From Acridotheres tristis (taxonomy: Eukaryota; Chordata; Aves; Passeriformes; Sturnidae), in assembly GCA_037013685.1 (NCBI GenBank), contig CM072886.1, positions 73,993,859-74,057,858 on the forward strand: DNA of 64,000 bases. Reading direction: 5' to 3'. The translations under genes and the position numbers were made by a program. Below, piece after piece: positions 21,897 through 37,142 of the stretch; the stretch's first letter is position 1; every line of letters begins with the position of its first letter. The notes beneath the pieces were generated by a model. The model made no database searches. It saw only the letters and a list, made by a program, of their open reading frames with translations, and was not told the origin of the DNA.

Positions 21897-24800
21897 AAGA
21901 AAGACCATAAGTTAGAAAAGTGTAAATTAGTTTGAAAGCATTAAATGTGTTTACAAGTTCTTATTGTATCTTAACCAATCATGCTCTGTTAGCTGTTTAA
22001 AATCTAGATTATCTCATAGAGCTAAAGAATGACTTCATCAATTTCATCATATTGCAAAGGAGTCCAAGCAACTTCTGAGTAAATATGCCCCCAAAACAAA
22101 TGGGGAAAAGCAAGTCATACTCTTTGAAGACACAGCCTATACAAATACAATAAAGACTGGGATAAAATCTGCACTGTATGCAACAGAAGTCAAAACTCCA
22201 GAGAGCAAGGCAAGCTAGAACAGCTCACATGAAAAGAAACAGTATTTGTTCCAGCAACTAAATTAATGTTATCAGACAAAAATTTTACGTCTGTTATGTT
22301 AGGTACATCAGGAAGGGGAAGATAATGACTAAGGATGAAAACCGGATTCAGCTGTTAAAGAAAAATATTTTGCTGGAGGACACTGAAAATGGCAAGGGTT
22401 ATATTATTTTTCTCTTTTCTTCTGTTACTGGTATCAAATTTTTAGACAAGTCAGAAGCCTAAAAAAGTTTGTTTTGTAGGAGGGTATTTGCTAGAGATTC
22501 TGGAGTGAAAGGGCACAGAGCATACATTCAGTATTGAACAGGAAATTAAGGACAAGGAGAAAAAGAGCCGTAGGTATTCAACACCTGCAAGGGTGACTGG
22601 CTTTGCAGCTGTTTTGGAACATTACCCCAGTGCACCTAATTATCAAACTGTGTTAAATCTTGAGTTTATGCGTCTCAGGTGATCAATTTTGTCTATTCCC
22701 ATTTTATTCATAGTGCTTCAAGAAATGCTCAGAATACACGTTAAGGTGAAGTCCTATGTACTTTTTGGCCATTAAAAATCCCAAAGCACTTGCAAAAACA
22801 GTTCTAATCTCATTTTCTTATCAGACTCCTCTAGTTTATTACAGTTTGAAGATGACTGGGAGGGAAAAAAAAAAGCTGTTGCGCTGTAATGTGTTATAAT
22901 GTCTGTAATTTGTAACTATGCAAGTTTTTGGTAAAGATCCTTGTACTTCTGGAACAAGGGGTTTTAGGACTTCCTAAAAATCACTGTTCTACGTGTCCAT
23001 ACAGCATGAATGTCATAGACAAAGCTGTTTAAATAAAAAGGAAGCAGAAATGGAGGGCAAGACAGTTATCTGCAGTACCTTCTAGTGAGCTCTGTCTAAC
23101 AGTGTGTGAGAAGTTCAACAACTTTGCACTGACATGTCTGAAGTTGTCAGATTTCTATGGACATGATCTTCTGGCATAAAGTATAAAAGGGTTATTGTCC
23201 CTGATGTGAATCTCAGATGACTTTAATTAAAAATTAGTTTCTTATTCTGTGCCAAAATACTGTCTTTCAAGTCTTTGCTTGACTCAGGAGTTTTGCCTTA
23301 TGAACCAAAGGAGCCGCTCAAAAGCAGGAAAGCTTATTTTACACTTGCATTTTCTTGACCAAGTTCAGAGTCATGAAACTGATTTTAAAGTAAAAAGTCG
23401 TGTACTATCCATAGGTCAGTCCTCTTCTCAGTATCTTAGGGATAAGACCGTATTCCCTGTATGTGGTTCCAAAGGAAAAGCCTTATTTTTCTTTCTGAAC
23501 TACTTCACAGTGATCCATACACTTTTAAGAATAGGTTCTGTTTTCCCAGAAAAATACTTTGTCATGTTAAGATTAAGAAAATAAAGATTTCTTCCTAAAT
23601 CCTAGAACACCATATCTTAATGTACAAGCCGCAACAAGATAAATTAAAGTATGTAAGAGTTTGACTTTTCAGTCCCATAATTCTTCCAACTTTTTGTGTC
23701 TATATTTTTTGAATTTACTTATTCTTCAAAAAGAAAAGTCCCATCCTATGACATTAAAATGTATATTAGAGTTACATACATATATAGAAAATCTGGGTCA
23801 TCTTGTTCTAGCAACTCAAGCATTTTCATTTAATAACAGATTAGGTGACAGCTATTTTTCTCTGTATGGTATGCTGAAGAGACACAAGTCAGTTTTATAC
23901 AAATAAGAGATGTTGAGACGTATGAATTTTGGTTCCTTTTCAGCTGCTCTGGTGGTTTTGCACACTTCTAGCCCTGTTGCTTCTCATTGGTTTCTGTTGC
24001 AATTTTACCTATACTCCATCCTTTGCATTTTATGAAATATCTATCATTTTTAAAACCTCTATTCCATAAGAGGATTCTATTCTATAAGTTCTAATTTATT
24101 CAAACCATCTAATTCAAATTCTTACAGAACTACTTCTCAATTTCTACTGCAGATGCCTTGGTATCATTTTCTGCCCTCTTACCAGCCCAATGTTTTCTTA
24201 TATCACTTATGCTCTGTCTAATAGTAGTCTCCTATTCCACAGTCTTTCTTCCTCCCATAGCTGATTTCTGTATTTTTACTGCTGAACCATCTCCCATTAG
24301 CTTCATCGGTCTCCTGCTCTACCCTCTTGTTTTCTTCTGCCGAGGACAGACACTTTTTTTGATCTCAGTGTCTTGATGTTTTTGTTTCGCTTTGTTCTAG
24401 CTACTTTATCTTCTTTTGAAAACTATGGAAACTGGGCTTCCTTCCAACATTTCCTCTGAATCCCAGGGTGTATATTTGGCAGACACATCTGCTCTTTCCT
24501 CACCATCCTCTCCTTTACATTCTCATTTGGCTCAGTGAGCACCAAGCTACCATATACTCAAGAAGATCCCCATCTACGTACCTTTCAGCAACGCTGGACA
24601 TGATACAGGGCAATGGACTCTTGCTTCCATCTCCCAGTTCTCCCCACTTTCTGACTCTTCCTCTGTTCTCTGTTGTCTAGCTCCTAAACTTCATCTTCAT
24701 GACCACAAGCAATCACATCCTCTACTCCACCACCCTTTTCCTGTAAGTTGTCCCCTATGGTCCCATATACTGCTCCCTCATTCTCTAGGTTTGACTGACC

Positions 24801-26674
24801 TGTCTTCCTCCTCAGCAACTGGGTGGTTTTAAGAAACTGAACAGAAAAGTGACTTCCCTTCAAACAGAAGGCAGAAAAATCTTTCTTTTCTGTGTATAAA
24901 TTGTCCATCAAAATGAGGTTTTTTTTCTAGCAGCAGTTTCTACATTGCTTTTTCCATAAAACAAGGTGTGAATAATAAATTGTTGTGGCAATCCCCTTCA
25001 TGGTAGTTTAAATTACTACATTTTATTTTACACTTACAATGGATTAGATGCATGCAGACAGTTATCACAGCTCAGCTGGTAAGTGGCTCAGTTGTATCAG
25101 TTCAGGGTCTGTGGTACCTTGATTTGGTGATCAGCTTGGAGCTACTACAAGGAGAAACTACAAAAAAGGTGTGAATTTGACTTAACCTTAATCGTAAATC
25201 TATATACTTAAGGCTGAAGCAATCACACATGTTCAGTGGGGAAGGTAAATGTAGTCACTCATTAGCCCTCTGTGATGCTGCAGCAGGGTCACTGGAAGCA
25301 GATGGAGTCGTGCGTTAAAAATCCTTCCTTGCAATTTTGGGACACATGCAGACTGACATTTTGATCTGTGTGGGTTTTCTCGAGGCTGTCAGGAACATGG
25401 AGCAAAGGTAAGTACTTTCTGGCACAAGTCAGAAAGACTGTGCAAGTGAAAAATCAGACCTTCCCAAATAAAAGACTGGTGAGATTAATTTGACACGTAT
25501 GAATTTTCCTAGATCAACTCCTGGATGCACTTGAAGTGTAAAATATTATTTCCTAAGTCCAGAAAGTTAAAAGCAACTGAAAACAAAGTCTAAAACTGAG
25601 AGAGGCCAGTAACCTTTATTTATAGTCAGTAATTCATCAACTTACTGAAGCTTGTGAAAAACAGCAAGTGATCTTCCATTGGCATATGCAGTCATATTAC
25701 ACTATAAAATGTCAGTCAAGAGATTGAACTGAAACAGATGTGTAGTCCCAAGAAGTTTATGGACTGCGGCTCTCAGTGAATGACCTGTTTGTGAAGGAAA
25801 TGGATGCTGAAAATCAAGAAGTATGCATTCAGGCAAAGAACAACCTGGCAAGGAAAGCTTTTAAATTAATTGAGAACAGCAAAGTAGCCAAAGTGAGGGG
25901 AAAGGAACAATGTGATCATAATAGTTTCTGGTTTATTTCACTGCACATGTACCACCTGGTGATGTGATTTTTACAAAGCCAGCTCTCATCCCTGAGGCAC
26001 AAACTGTAATTCTACCTCAAATAATAGTCTTCCTGATTTTACATCAAGAACTGTTATTCCAAATTTCTTCAGGAATGGTTTTCCCAAGGATTCTAGAAAG
26101 AAATTGTGAGATTAAAACAGAGCTTTAATGGCTACAGCTGTTATCACATCACCTCAATTGGTGAACCTCTCAGGGCTTGACAGAGAATTAAGAGGGCTCA
26201 GGACTTAAAACTATGTCTGAGAAAAACCTATGTGCTGCAGGGAAGTGTGTTAGTTGGTAATCTGCATTTTGGTACACCAAGTCGACCCTGAAGCTATCTC
26301 ACTAGTATAGAATAATAAATAAGCTTCCCAATATTTTTCAGTTAAGGGCTTTCATTCCTTTCCACAAAGATAACTACCATTGCAACCTAGTCAGATTCCA
26401 AGTCCTTTCCTTCTGAATTTGTCCTTTAGGTCTGATTGCAAGCATTCTTTTCTGTGCTAAAATACTCAAGTTTATTATCATGATTAAATAGTTATTGCAT
26501 ACAAAGTTTCTTATGTATTTTACACTTTGTTCATTTTTTTGTTTTCAGGCTTTTAAATAAAGTTTAAACAACTGGGTTTTTGAGAGTTTTACACTTTTTG
26601 AGATATCTGTGTTTGGAAGTTTCAGTCATATTCTGACTCCAGATGCCAACAGATCTCAGATATTTCTACTGTTA

Positions 26675-27189
26675 CTGTGTCCTAATTCTGGGCTTCTCAG
26701 TACAGAAAAGACATGAACATTCCTGAGGTAGTCCAGCAAAGGGCCTTGGGGATGATTAAGGAACTGGAGTATTCTTTCTATGAGGAAAGACTGAGAGAGT
26801 TGGGAATGCTGAGTCCAGGGAAGAGAAGCCTCAACAGGGTCTTAAGAGATATAAATACACTTAATGCACATAGGGAGGGTGAAAAGAGGATGGAGACAGC
26901 TTCCTCTCAGTGGTGTCCAGGGGCAGGACAAGAGGCAGTGGGCACAAACTGAAACACAGGTTTCCTCTGAATATCAGGAACAGGAAGCACTTCTTGCTGT
27001 GAGGTTGACCAAGCACTGGCACAGATTGCCCAGTGAGGTGGGGGACTATATCTCTGGTGGAGATATTAAAAAAAACATTTGAAGTTGGTCCTGGATGAGT
27101 GGCTCTAGGTATCCCTGCTTAAACAGAGGATTTGAACCAGATGACCTCTAGAGGTCTCTGCCAATCTCCAACCTTTTCTAATTCTGTGG
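26675..27189 (+). mobile_element. CR1 LINE 3'-end fragment
   Basis: This piece resembles the last part of CR1 ORF2 and the 3' UTR. VQQRALGMIKELEYSFYEER is encoded near 26734-26793, followed by a conserved segment near 26990-27050 (TKHWHRLPSEV in another frame). Frame changes and stops show it is dead. The end near 27160-27189 resembles the CR1 terminus, but the 8-mer tail is missing or degraded. Confidence 0.75.
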
Positions 27190-30100
27190 CATCTGTCTTT
27201 AATAAGCTGGAACTAAATCTGTGGAAAATAAAGGCAGGGAATCATCTATGATAGCTAAAAAGACTGCTGTCAACATTCATTGAAATCGTAAATATACAGA
27301 CCTATAACAACAGATTACTTTAGAAAATAAATCTGAAAATAGTGTGAAGGAAACACAACACAGAAATTCAGCTCAGATAGGAGGAGAGAGGAACCAATTT
27401 TAGAAATTAGTGATGGGATCTGAGGTTGCTTAGGCCAGACCATTAGCATGTAAATGGGAGCAAGAAGATGCTTATCCAGCAACTTTTGCCTGGTGCCCTC
27501 ATGAAATTCATAAAACCTTTGAAAAGGTGACTTCATACTTATACTGACCTCTGCAGATTCTGCATTCCTTGATACATCAGAGGCTTGGGGAGGAGAAATG
27601 AAAGAGGAAAATGCAGCAGCTCTGCAACATCGGAGCTGTTCTGCATAATCTCTTATTTTATAAGCACTTCACCAAACCAGCTTCAAAGCAGCACAAAGAA
27701 GCCTCCAATTCTTGACTTCACTGTTTCCCCTTGTAGATCCAGCTGACAATCCAAGTGAGTCCCAAATGATGATCTAAGCAAGCAATAAATCTTTTACTGT
27801 GTGCTGCAGTTTTCTCTAGAGTCAGCATAGTTATTTTATTTGCTTTTCCTTTGATTGTCTCAGCATCAGCATTTTACTTCAGCTTTTTAAATGGATAAAA
27901 TATACGATATTTGTTCAGATTTTGGTTCTAAAAGATATAGAACAGAGCTAATATTTACATATTTACATGATGCAAAAGAAAACAATCAAAGATTATTTCT
28001 ATTGGATATATGCCAGTAAGCTAGCTCTCATTTATAGTATTTATGATATTTAAAGCCTTAGAACTTTATCAGGAGACAAAGCATTCCAGGTCAGACATGG
28101 GAACAGCGGCCTAGGAAGCACCTTTGTCTTATCTTTTGGGGTTTATGTCAGATGCACCCAACTGCAAAATAAATTTTAGACTTCAACTGAGGCTGACTAT
28201 ATGAAGAAGTCATATCATCTGTTTTCCCCATCTCAGCTTTCTTTAGAGTTGAGTCATCCATTCAGGTTTACTTGCTCCATCTTTCTGTACTCACTCTTTC
28301 CATTAGTAGAGACACTCATACACTCCAGGCACTGATCCCAGCATGCTTTTTCCCCACATAAAACCATCAAAACAAGATCCTTTCTCTTCTTCACCAAGCG
28401 TGAGATGTGCCCTCTAGTGCCTGGCTGCCTTGGAGAATGCAGGTGGTGGTTTCTTCTTACTATGGCCTGGATGAAAGGGGAAATAACAGACCATGGGCAG
28501 CAGGGCAAAGGGCAAATGTACACCTTTCCAAATCAGCATGAAATGGTGTTCATAGCCTATAATGTATGGTGCTGGTATAGAAAGTGCTCTACTGCTTTCC
28601 CACCATGGCAGGATTGACTGCTAAGCTGGGAGTGAGGGTGTTAAGTCCAACATGCCTTCTACTGCTACTCACAGTCCAAAACCTGAGACTTAATTAAACT
28701 GCAGCACAAAGTTTCCCACTGCCTGGTTGTCTTGCAGTTCTGCCTGCTCAATGAAGCAGGAAAAATGATGTTGAGACTGAATAAAAACAATGCATTTTCC
28801 GAATGACAACAGCCTTTGATAAGATAGTCAGCTAGTAATGAGAAATATAGAGCAGACAGTGGAGCTGACTGGAGGGTCAGATGAGCAAATTAACAAAACC
28901 TTTAAAGGCAGAGGGAAGAAAAATCACAGGAACTTGTAGACAGGCAGAATTGGCAATTTGGAAAGGCTGATAGCTGAGCTGCAGCACATTTTAATTCCTA
29001 TATTATCTAGCATGTTTTACTAAAATTCCTATGTAAGATTTATAAGGCTTATGAAAAGTTTAACAGCTTCCCTCGCTTGACTCTGACCCATCATTAGTTT
29101 GGCTGTCTGCAGCCACTGCTGTCCTGTCAATTAATTTGGCATAATGGTTGATCTTCTCCAGGAAGCAAAGTATAATTTATTTGCACTGATACACTACTCA
29201 TTCCAGACCAAATAAGTACTGACTGCTAATATCACTAAACCTTCAACCTCCTGATTAAAATCGCTAAAGTAGGGAGCCACATATGAAGGACTGTGAACCC
29301 CTCAAGTAGTATGCCAAAGACTCAAACTATTTTTTTCTTGTGTTGCATGAAAGACATTAAAATGATAGGCATGGAACAATGACAAGGAGCATTCATACTT
29401 TCTCCCAAAGTGTAGCAATTCCTTTGTCCTTCTCTTAAGCATCACCACTGATGGGCAGTATAGACCACACTCATTGTGGGAAGGCTGAAGTACAGCCCAC
29501 AGGATAGCATGCCGAGAAATTACAATGCTGAACTCCTTTGGAAGAGAGGGTACAGAGACAGTAACTTATTTGGGCTTCCGCCAAAATAATCCCAGAATTC
29601 TCTGCTTTTTAAGCCAAAATATTTTAACCAATGCAAAACTATCTTTCCTAAAAGACTAAATGCATTACCTCATCAGGATCTTCAAAAGCATTCAGCCTGG
29701 ACTATCACAAAAACTTTACCTCAGTGTTTTGTGTGTTTGAAAATCTCTGCAAAATAATGTAGGAATATGGCTTTTTGTGTGAAATGCTGAAACAAAAATC
29801 ATAGTTAAACTGTCAGAAATATCTTAGTATGTCGGTAAACTTGGGAGAGTATTTTTTTAGGTGTATCAAGTGTGGTGCAGTATAAAGATAATTCTACAAC
29901 TTCTATAACATCACCCACACAGGCATCTCTAATTTTTGATACCTTAGAACAAAGTAATGGCTCTAAAAACTTTCAACGTATGATCCCCTTGTTAGTTGTG
30001 TGTTACTATATGACAGTAAAGGCACTTAGAGGAAGTTAGACCAACTACATTGGCTGTTCATTTTTGGTTGTATTTTATTATGCCAACTTAGCATCACACT

Positions 30101-31345
30101 TGTGGTTTTTGAGATCAGTTCTGCAAGTACAACTGAGCAATGACCCATTGGTGATGCTGGTTAGGTCACAAAGCAGCTGAAACCAAACATTTTTACAAAC
30201 TCTCCCTTTTCATTTGAAAAGGAAATTGCATTTGAGAGAGCTACAATATAATGCTGATTCAAAGCAGGAGGAGAGGTCAGGATAGGAGATTATGCTGCTG
30301 AAACAGCAGCAGAAGCCCTTTAGTGACTGTGTCTGCCTGGGCACTTTAGAGAGATGTCATGTTATGATTTTATGGCAATAGTTAGTAGTGAATGGCAGTG
30401 CTGATTCCTTTTCACACTTCGAATAGAACAGGGTTTTCTCCATTGAGGGTTTCTTGCTTGTTTGTTTTTTATTGTTTATCCTCCATTTCTAGTATTCCCC
30501 GTAAAAAAAAAAGAAAAACAAAACCAATGTACTTGAGACAATTATGTATTGCTATGGGTAGGGTTCTTCTGGGATCTACTTGGTATCCATGAGATTACTG
30601 AAGGGATATGATCTGACAGCAGAGCAGTCCAAGTTTCCTTTGCTTTGACCTCTAATGCCTCAGCAGCGTTCTAAAGATATTCAGCTAAGGTACAGAAAAT
30701 TTCTGCTGCCATTAAGGGAGATGGCTTAATAAATTATTTAAAACATATAAACAAAAAAATGCCCCACAACCTAGTGGATCTAGCATCTGCTACATAAAAA
30801 CATCCTTTGTTTGGTTAACTACAGGCAAATTTTACGACAAAACTTCAAATGTTATTTTGCTGTTATTAGTGTTAGATTTTTCTAATAGTTCTTGGTATGA
30901 ATATATCAGATGATGGTTTTATGTGAAAATAGGTAAAGTTGATTGCTTTTACTTCCTTCAAGAAGAATATCACACTATTAAACCCACGGTATTAAAACTG
31001 GGAGTTCTGCACAGGAGAAGATACTTTTATTTTTTAAAATATCTAATATTTCACATATATAATAATGTGTATGGACCTCACAATAGCTGCTGGGTTATAT
31101 AGCATAAAGGACACTTAAAAATTATTGCAATTGCATTAGCACAAGACAACACGAATTATATGCAAAACCTGCCTGCTATTGTTGAGCAAGTAGTACATGA
31201 CGCTTTATTTCATATTACCATGCTGAACAGAGGAGAAAAATATTCTTTAGCATTTCTGCTCCTATAATACTGTGTGAAACAACATTTTCAAGTTAATAGA
31301 AAACCACAAGAAACAGAGTCAAGGGTAATCTTTAAGTTGGAAGGA

Positions 31346-31435
31346 GTATATAATAATATATTAATATATTAATGTTAATACATTAATATTATTATTAATA
31401 ATATATTATTACTATATTAATATATTATTAATATG
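31346..31435. repeat. AT-rich self-complementary tract
   Basis: About 90 bp consist almost only of TAATA, ATTA and TATTAA units, with many overlapping palindromes. It is likely an unstable simple repeat. Confidence 0.75.
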
Positions 31436-33869
31436 ATACTGCTTCAAGTGCTGTAGCCCTGAGAAAGACTGAAAATTTAACAGTCCTATTCAGTTGTAAA
31501 TACTCAGACGACTGTGTTATTTATACGATTTTTGTTAAACTTATTTATACCTGTTTGAACTCAATGACTTCTTTAGGCATGCATGGGTTACAGAGACAAG
31601 CAGAAATCTGTCCTTGTTGAGAAACATTTGAGAAACTTGCTAAAGCAGACAAATGCCTGGCAGACTGTGCTGAGAATTCTTGCAGCTGAGTCCTTGTGCC
31701 CTTGTGGTGCAGCAGCTCACACAGAACATCTGACTCCTCCTTTGTTCCATAGGTGGCTGAGACTCTGAGAGTAGAGACCCAGGTACTTTTGTACCTTTTT
31801 TTTGGCAATATAAAGATCTGGTAAGCAATTGGAAAAGCTTATGCTGGATTATTTGATTCAATATTTTTTCACTGGGGACTCATTTCAAAAATTCTTGACT
31901 GCACCTTTAGCAAAATCGTGGAAATCACTCCTCTGTGTTAACTGGAATGGAAGATACTCCCAGTAATCAGCAGAAGAGTTTAGCACTTACCTTTGAGAAG
32001 TGCAATAAGGTTCTGACTTAGAGTTTCTCATATGTAAATAGGGTGATAAGATTTGTTTGAGTATTACACAACAATAACTCAGTGAATGGATTTAGAGTTG
32101 CAGGAAGGAACTTTTAGGGGCAGGATGAGATTTTGGAAGACACGTAGCTTGTATGCTTCAACACATTGCAGCCTCTAACTTTTTAATTTCTTTCAGGCTT
32201 GACTTGAAGTCTGAATTTCTTGTTTCTCATTGGAGGAGTGATTTTTCTGTTTTCCTATGTTTTAATAACGGCAATCTTAAAAAGACCTGAAAACCATTGT
32301 TATGTTTTAAAATATTTGTAACCGCACTTTATGATGAGTATGATTGGTATGGCTATACTGTTTCCTATTTAGCAGAGTTTATGATTATAGAGAGTATAAG
32401 AATTATCATTCCACCTTTCTAGAAATTTCTGTTGCTGTTCAGTCTCTGTTACATTACCCAGCTTTCTTTTTTTCAGTACCAAGTGACAGCACTTCTGTCA
32501 TTCCTCTGTGTGCAGCATAATGTACATCACTGACAGAAAGATTTTGCTACAGCACATAAATTTTCCCTTCTGAGTTTTGTCCCTTCACTTCTCTGTGTTG
32601 AAAAAATTCTACCCTCCCCATTTTGCTATTGAAGCTCTTCAGTTATCTGTAGGCTGTTATCCTGTCTCTCTTTTTTCATCTCTTATCCAAGCTAAGCATA
32701 TGTTAGGTTTTTTAATCTTTACTTATAACTTGGAAATTCCTAGACCCAAGACAGTTTTTCTTGCTTTTCTGTAAGCTTCCTCTATTATTTTTATCTTTAT
32801 CTATTGACATAATACCCAGGACAAAATTGTGTTGTAGAAGTGTCATATTTTCAACATCCAGTTATAGGCAGAGGTCTAACAATTTTAACCCACAGCACAT
32901 GATTATTCTACTAATGAAAATTTCTTTGGGCTTTCGGATAGTCTCATCACAGCTAGAATCTCATTGGTATTCTGCCAGTCCCTCACCCCTTTTTCCATTC
33001 CTGCTTTAATGCTTCTTTCGTCTATTTAATTATATATGTATTGAAATTACAAAAAAATCCTAACTGATCACAATACCCACCTGAATTCTCTTAGCTGTCA
33101 TTTATATACCCAATGTTTTTTGGGCTACTGCTTATTATTTCTGATATGATGGGTGGTATTTATATATCCCAAGTTGTCATGGACCCTGAATTTCATTTAG
33201 TTGCAGTTTAATATTTAAATAAAACTTAAAGTGAATGCAGATTAAACAATTTAAGGTAATATACTCAAATAGTGATCTATCACATCACAGATAATTGTTA
33301 TTTCATTATTTATCTTTCTTTGCAATATTTCTCTTTAAAAAATTCCACTGTTCTAAGTCACTAGGTACTAGAGTAAGAGATATGCTTTACATCAGCAAAG
33401 TGTGAGTTGAAGCAAATGAAAGTATTTTATAAAGCTCCTCTATCACCTAGTTATTTTTCCCTCTCAACCAAAAAAAAAAAAAAATCAATAGGATTTTTTT
33501 AGGAAATGTTTATTGTGCACAAAGGCGCCATGATCAGAACCCAGTAAACCTCAAATGCCTAATTTTGGTTGTGCTGATCTTATATTGCCATTGCCTTTTT
33601 TGTCTTGCACCTTATCAATTGTCTGTGTTTTAGCATTCGTTAAAGTCAATCCTTGAGTTTTATCTCTTTAGTATTTAGCCTTAATTCTCCTATGTAGTTT
33701 TAAAGCAGTCTTCTCTTCCTCTATAGCATACACACTTTTAAATGTCTTACCTTGCTCATTTCCTGGCTTAAATTACATGATCATAGCATCAAGAACAAGC
33801 ATTTCCCATGATAGGCAGGAGAAATATTCCCCTCCCTGTAATTTTTAAGGCCAAAAATTACATCCCGAG

Positions 33870-34260
33870 TCCTAAGCTTCACAGCCTCCTTAGCACCCTG
33901 CCACCTCCCGTCCCTTCCGAGCGCACTGTCACACGGGTTTCTCCAGCAGCACAGGACAGCTGTCCAACTCTTTTATTCATGGCATAACAGTCTGAAGCCA
34001 CTGCAGTTGTCTGCTCCATGGCTCAGCTCCTGTTACCCTGACAAGGACGACCTGCTGTCGCTCACATGTTCAATAGCACTCCATCAGGCACTGCCACCTT
34101 CTGTGCTGCAGCAAGAGCCAGCTCAGCCTCTGCTGTTGTCCTCCTCTCTTCCCAAGGAGATGAGCTCTCTTCCATGGCACTGCTCTGTGAGAGCTCCTGC
34201 GGGACACACAGCCTCACTGTCCAGCCAGAGTGAGTGTTCACAGTTCTTTGAGCTCCTAAG
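33870..34260 (-). other. Unassigned GC-richer block, possible old LTR or repeat
   Basis: The composition rises clearly here against AT-rich flanks. On the minus strand an AATAAA lies at 33977-33972, followed by a GC-rich stretch with several CpGs, which would fit the R-U5 part of an LTR. I see no clear TG...CA ends or target duplication, and no family was recognised. A 129-codon plus-strand frame at 34007-34396 has no recognisable domain and is probably incidental. Confidence 0.3.
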
Positions 34261-37118
34261 AAGTCAGTGTGGATTATGGATGAGTCTTACTAGCTTGAAT
34301 CTTATAATTTTAGAAACTGAATATTTCCATTCAGTCTCTTCTATCCTACATTATATCCAAATGCAGCTATTCTTGAGAAAACCCAGACAGTGTTAGCAAA
34401 GATATATCCTTTCACACACTTCCTGCCTTCAAAAATATAACCTGGAATACACTTCTCCGCTGGAAAGAATATTCAGGGAGACATATAAGTCAAAATGTAT
34501 TCCCTGACAGTGAATATGGACAATATCAATGTCTAGTACTGAGCTGCCAGGAAGGCCTGTTCAGGAGCTTCTGAAAAATAATTCTGCTTTGTCCTAACTC
34601 AACAAGTAAGTTCTCCCTAACTTTTCAAGGAAGGAAATGCCTCCTAGGATTAGTGCACTTATCCATGGTCTGTCTTGCAGGCACTCTGAGCAGTCAAATA
34701 AACCAACCTCAGTTGCTTCAAACTGCTAGACCATGACTGGAAGATCTAGACAGCTGTCCTAATACCAATATTTCAAGAGTGTTCCTCTGTGTATCCCAAT
34801 CTCACAAGAAATGTCTGGCTTTATGTCCCAGATATTTCGGTTTGTCTTGGGAAATTTACTGATTTTTTCTGGTTGGAGACATTTTTCCCACTTCTTCTCT
34901 TCTTCAAATAATTTCTTCCATATTAAGGACAGAGCTCAGACTATGCAGTTGGCCTTAGAAAGAGATTAACTGTTGCCCTCCTATTTATAAAAAAAATTGC
35001 ACACTGAGCATTGGTGTGTGAAAGAGTGATGTCTGCCTATAAAAGGAAACAATATTTTCTTAGGGCTTTTGCCAAAAGTGACCTTCCCTTGGGGAGTGCC
35101 AAAAAATTTCCATTTCAAGACAGATAGATGGGGTCTCATTCACTATTTTCTTAAGCTTTATAGACTTACAGATGTACCTGGGAGCAGTTCTGTGTCCAGA
35201 TCTGTCTGTAAAAGGATTTTCTGCTAGGTATGTTTTCTTGAGTACTATATATGGAGAGCCAATGAAAGGAGGAAGAATGGATGTTTGTTTGCAGCTTTTC
35301 CTATAAATTGATCTGTTTTAGACAATACATCTCGAATAATTCTGCCTATACCTCTCCCTTCTATACTCTAATTGAATATGTAGATTCTTAAAATGAGAGG
35401 AGCTGAAACAACATGCCTAGTTTAAGATTATGTGCAGCATATGGATAGAGAAGGAAGGGATGTCTCTAAAGATTAAGTAAAATTAAAATAAATTAAGAAA
35501 AATACTAACAGTGCTAATGGTGATGACATAATAGTTTTCACACTGTTAACACAATGAAGGTGAACACAATGAAATTGGAAGAACTGCTACAGTTCTGCTT
35601 TTGTCAATTTATTCAATTCCCATTTTCATGGAAGCCACAAGGAATTCTGCCATTAGTACCAGCAAGAATAGTGCTGGTCTTGCAATGTTTACTGTGGACT
35701 TTTAATCCTGTTGATGCTTATGTTTCAGAATAGGCATACTGAGCCTGTGCATGAAGCTAATCACCTGTGTGAAGGCTTCCAGACAGACTATCAGTTTCTG
35801 GTCCTACAAATATTCGTGTTTGAACTTCAAACACAATAGTGTTCATACTTAATATGTTTTCTGTACTTTCAAAGCCTCCTGGTGAAGGAGGCCATCCTCT
35901 ACACAGTGCTTTGAATTAAGGCCTGTACTTTCTTCCCTGGCTCATACTGCGATGTGCAGGGTACTCAGGCAAAGTTAATCTTCCTAAGGGGAAATAAAAG
36001 CCAAGTTACTTTCTCATGCTTTGAACTCATTTATTTGTGTGTTGCTGTGTATTTAATTTTGGAAGAAATTATAATTAATTAAACATGCAAAGCCTAACAG
36101 AGTAATTTTGCTGCTCCTGAGAGAGTATCTTAGGGGAATGATATTTCTAATAAATGGTTTATATATTTTTCATAATTTTAAAGTCAAGCAAATTTGGAAC
36201 AAAGAGATTGAAATTACAAATATGTCTAGATAATAATATTGTATTCAAGAAAATGTGCCTGTTCAACTATGTAAAAGGATACATGTGCCTTTAGCAAATA
36301 ATTTCTGAGACTTCAATTAAAGCTGTAAACTGGTAATGATGCCTGTCAATTGATGAAATAACCTTTTTCATCTACAGATAGGATTTTTTTGTGATTTTGA
36401 TTGAACAAAATGTCCCCAAACGAGCACATCATCTTATTTGTTCCTTTTTTTTTACTCTTCAGGTCTTCCAGAGCTATTGGCATTCTTAGTACCAAGTAGA
36501 AATATTTTATTTGTGAATATGACATATACTCCTTTCTACCATTGCTTCCTTCTACATAAGTGAACAAAGACAGTGCTTATCATTCCATTCCCTCTAAATT
36601 AAATACATAAATAACTCTAATTAGAGATTGAAAAAGCAACCTTTATTCTTATTCTCATTGGTTTGAATAAAATGAGGTGTCATAGGAGTGGTTCTCTAGG
36701 CTTTATAATCTCCTGAATGTACTTGTTGTTGAGTGGTGTTTTGTTCTTATTGCCTACTGCTCACAAATGGCTTTCTCAATTTCATCCCACCTAGTTTTTG
36801 AGAAACACTATCAAGGTATGAAGAGACTAACAATGAAAAGGAAATTAGTAGCTGGCGGCAATTGAATCAGAAAAAAATATTAATCTGTTATGACTACAAA
36901 TAGTAGCATCAAATGTGAAAATAGACTTTCAAATTAATTAGCATTTAAGGGAAATGGGTTTGGATAGTTATCACATTGCTTTTAAGCAGCTATGTTTACA
37001 GGTACAGCTGTGCTTTCTATTCCTTGATAGAGAAAAAAAAAAAAAGAAATAAATAGACATTTCTAGTTTTAAAATTGTTCTATGTTCCTACTTCTTGACA
37101 GCTAAAGGCTCAGGAAAT

Positions 37119-37142
37119 CAAAACAAAACAAAACAAAACAAC
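37119..37142. repeat. AAAAC microsatellite
   Basis: About five tandem AAAAC units in the intron, roughly 600 bp before the next exon. Confidence 0.8.

Noticed and set aside
34007..34396. 129-codon plus-strand frame as a gene
   Set aside because: No recognisable domain, no splice or promoter context, and it runs from a GC-richer repeat-like block into AT-rich intron.
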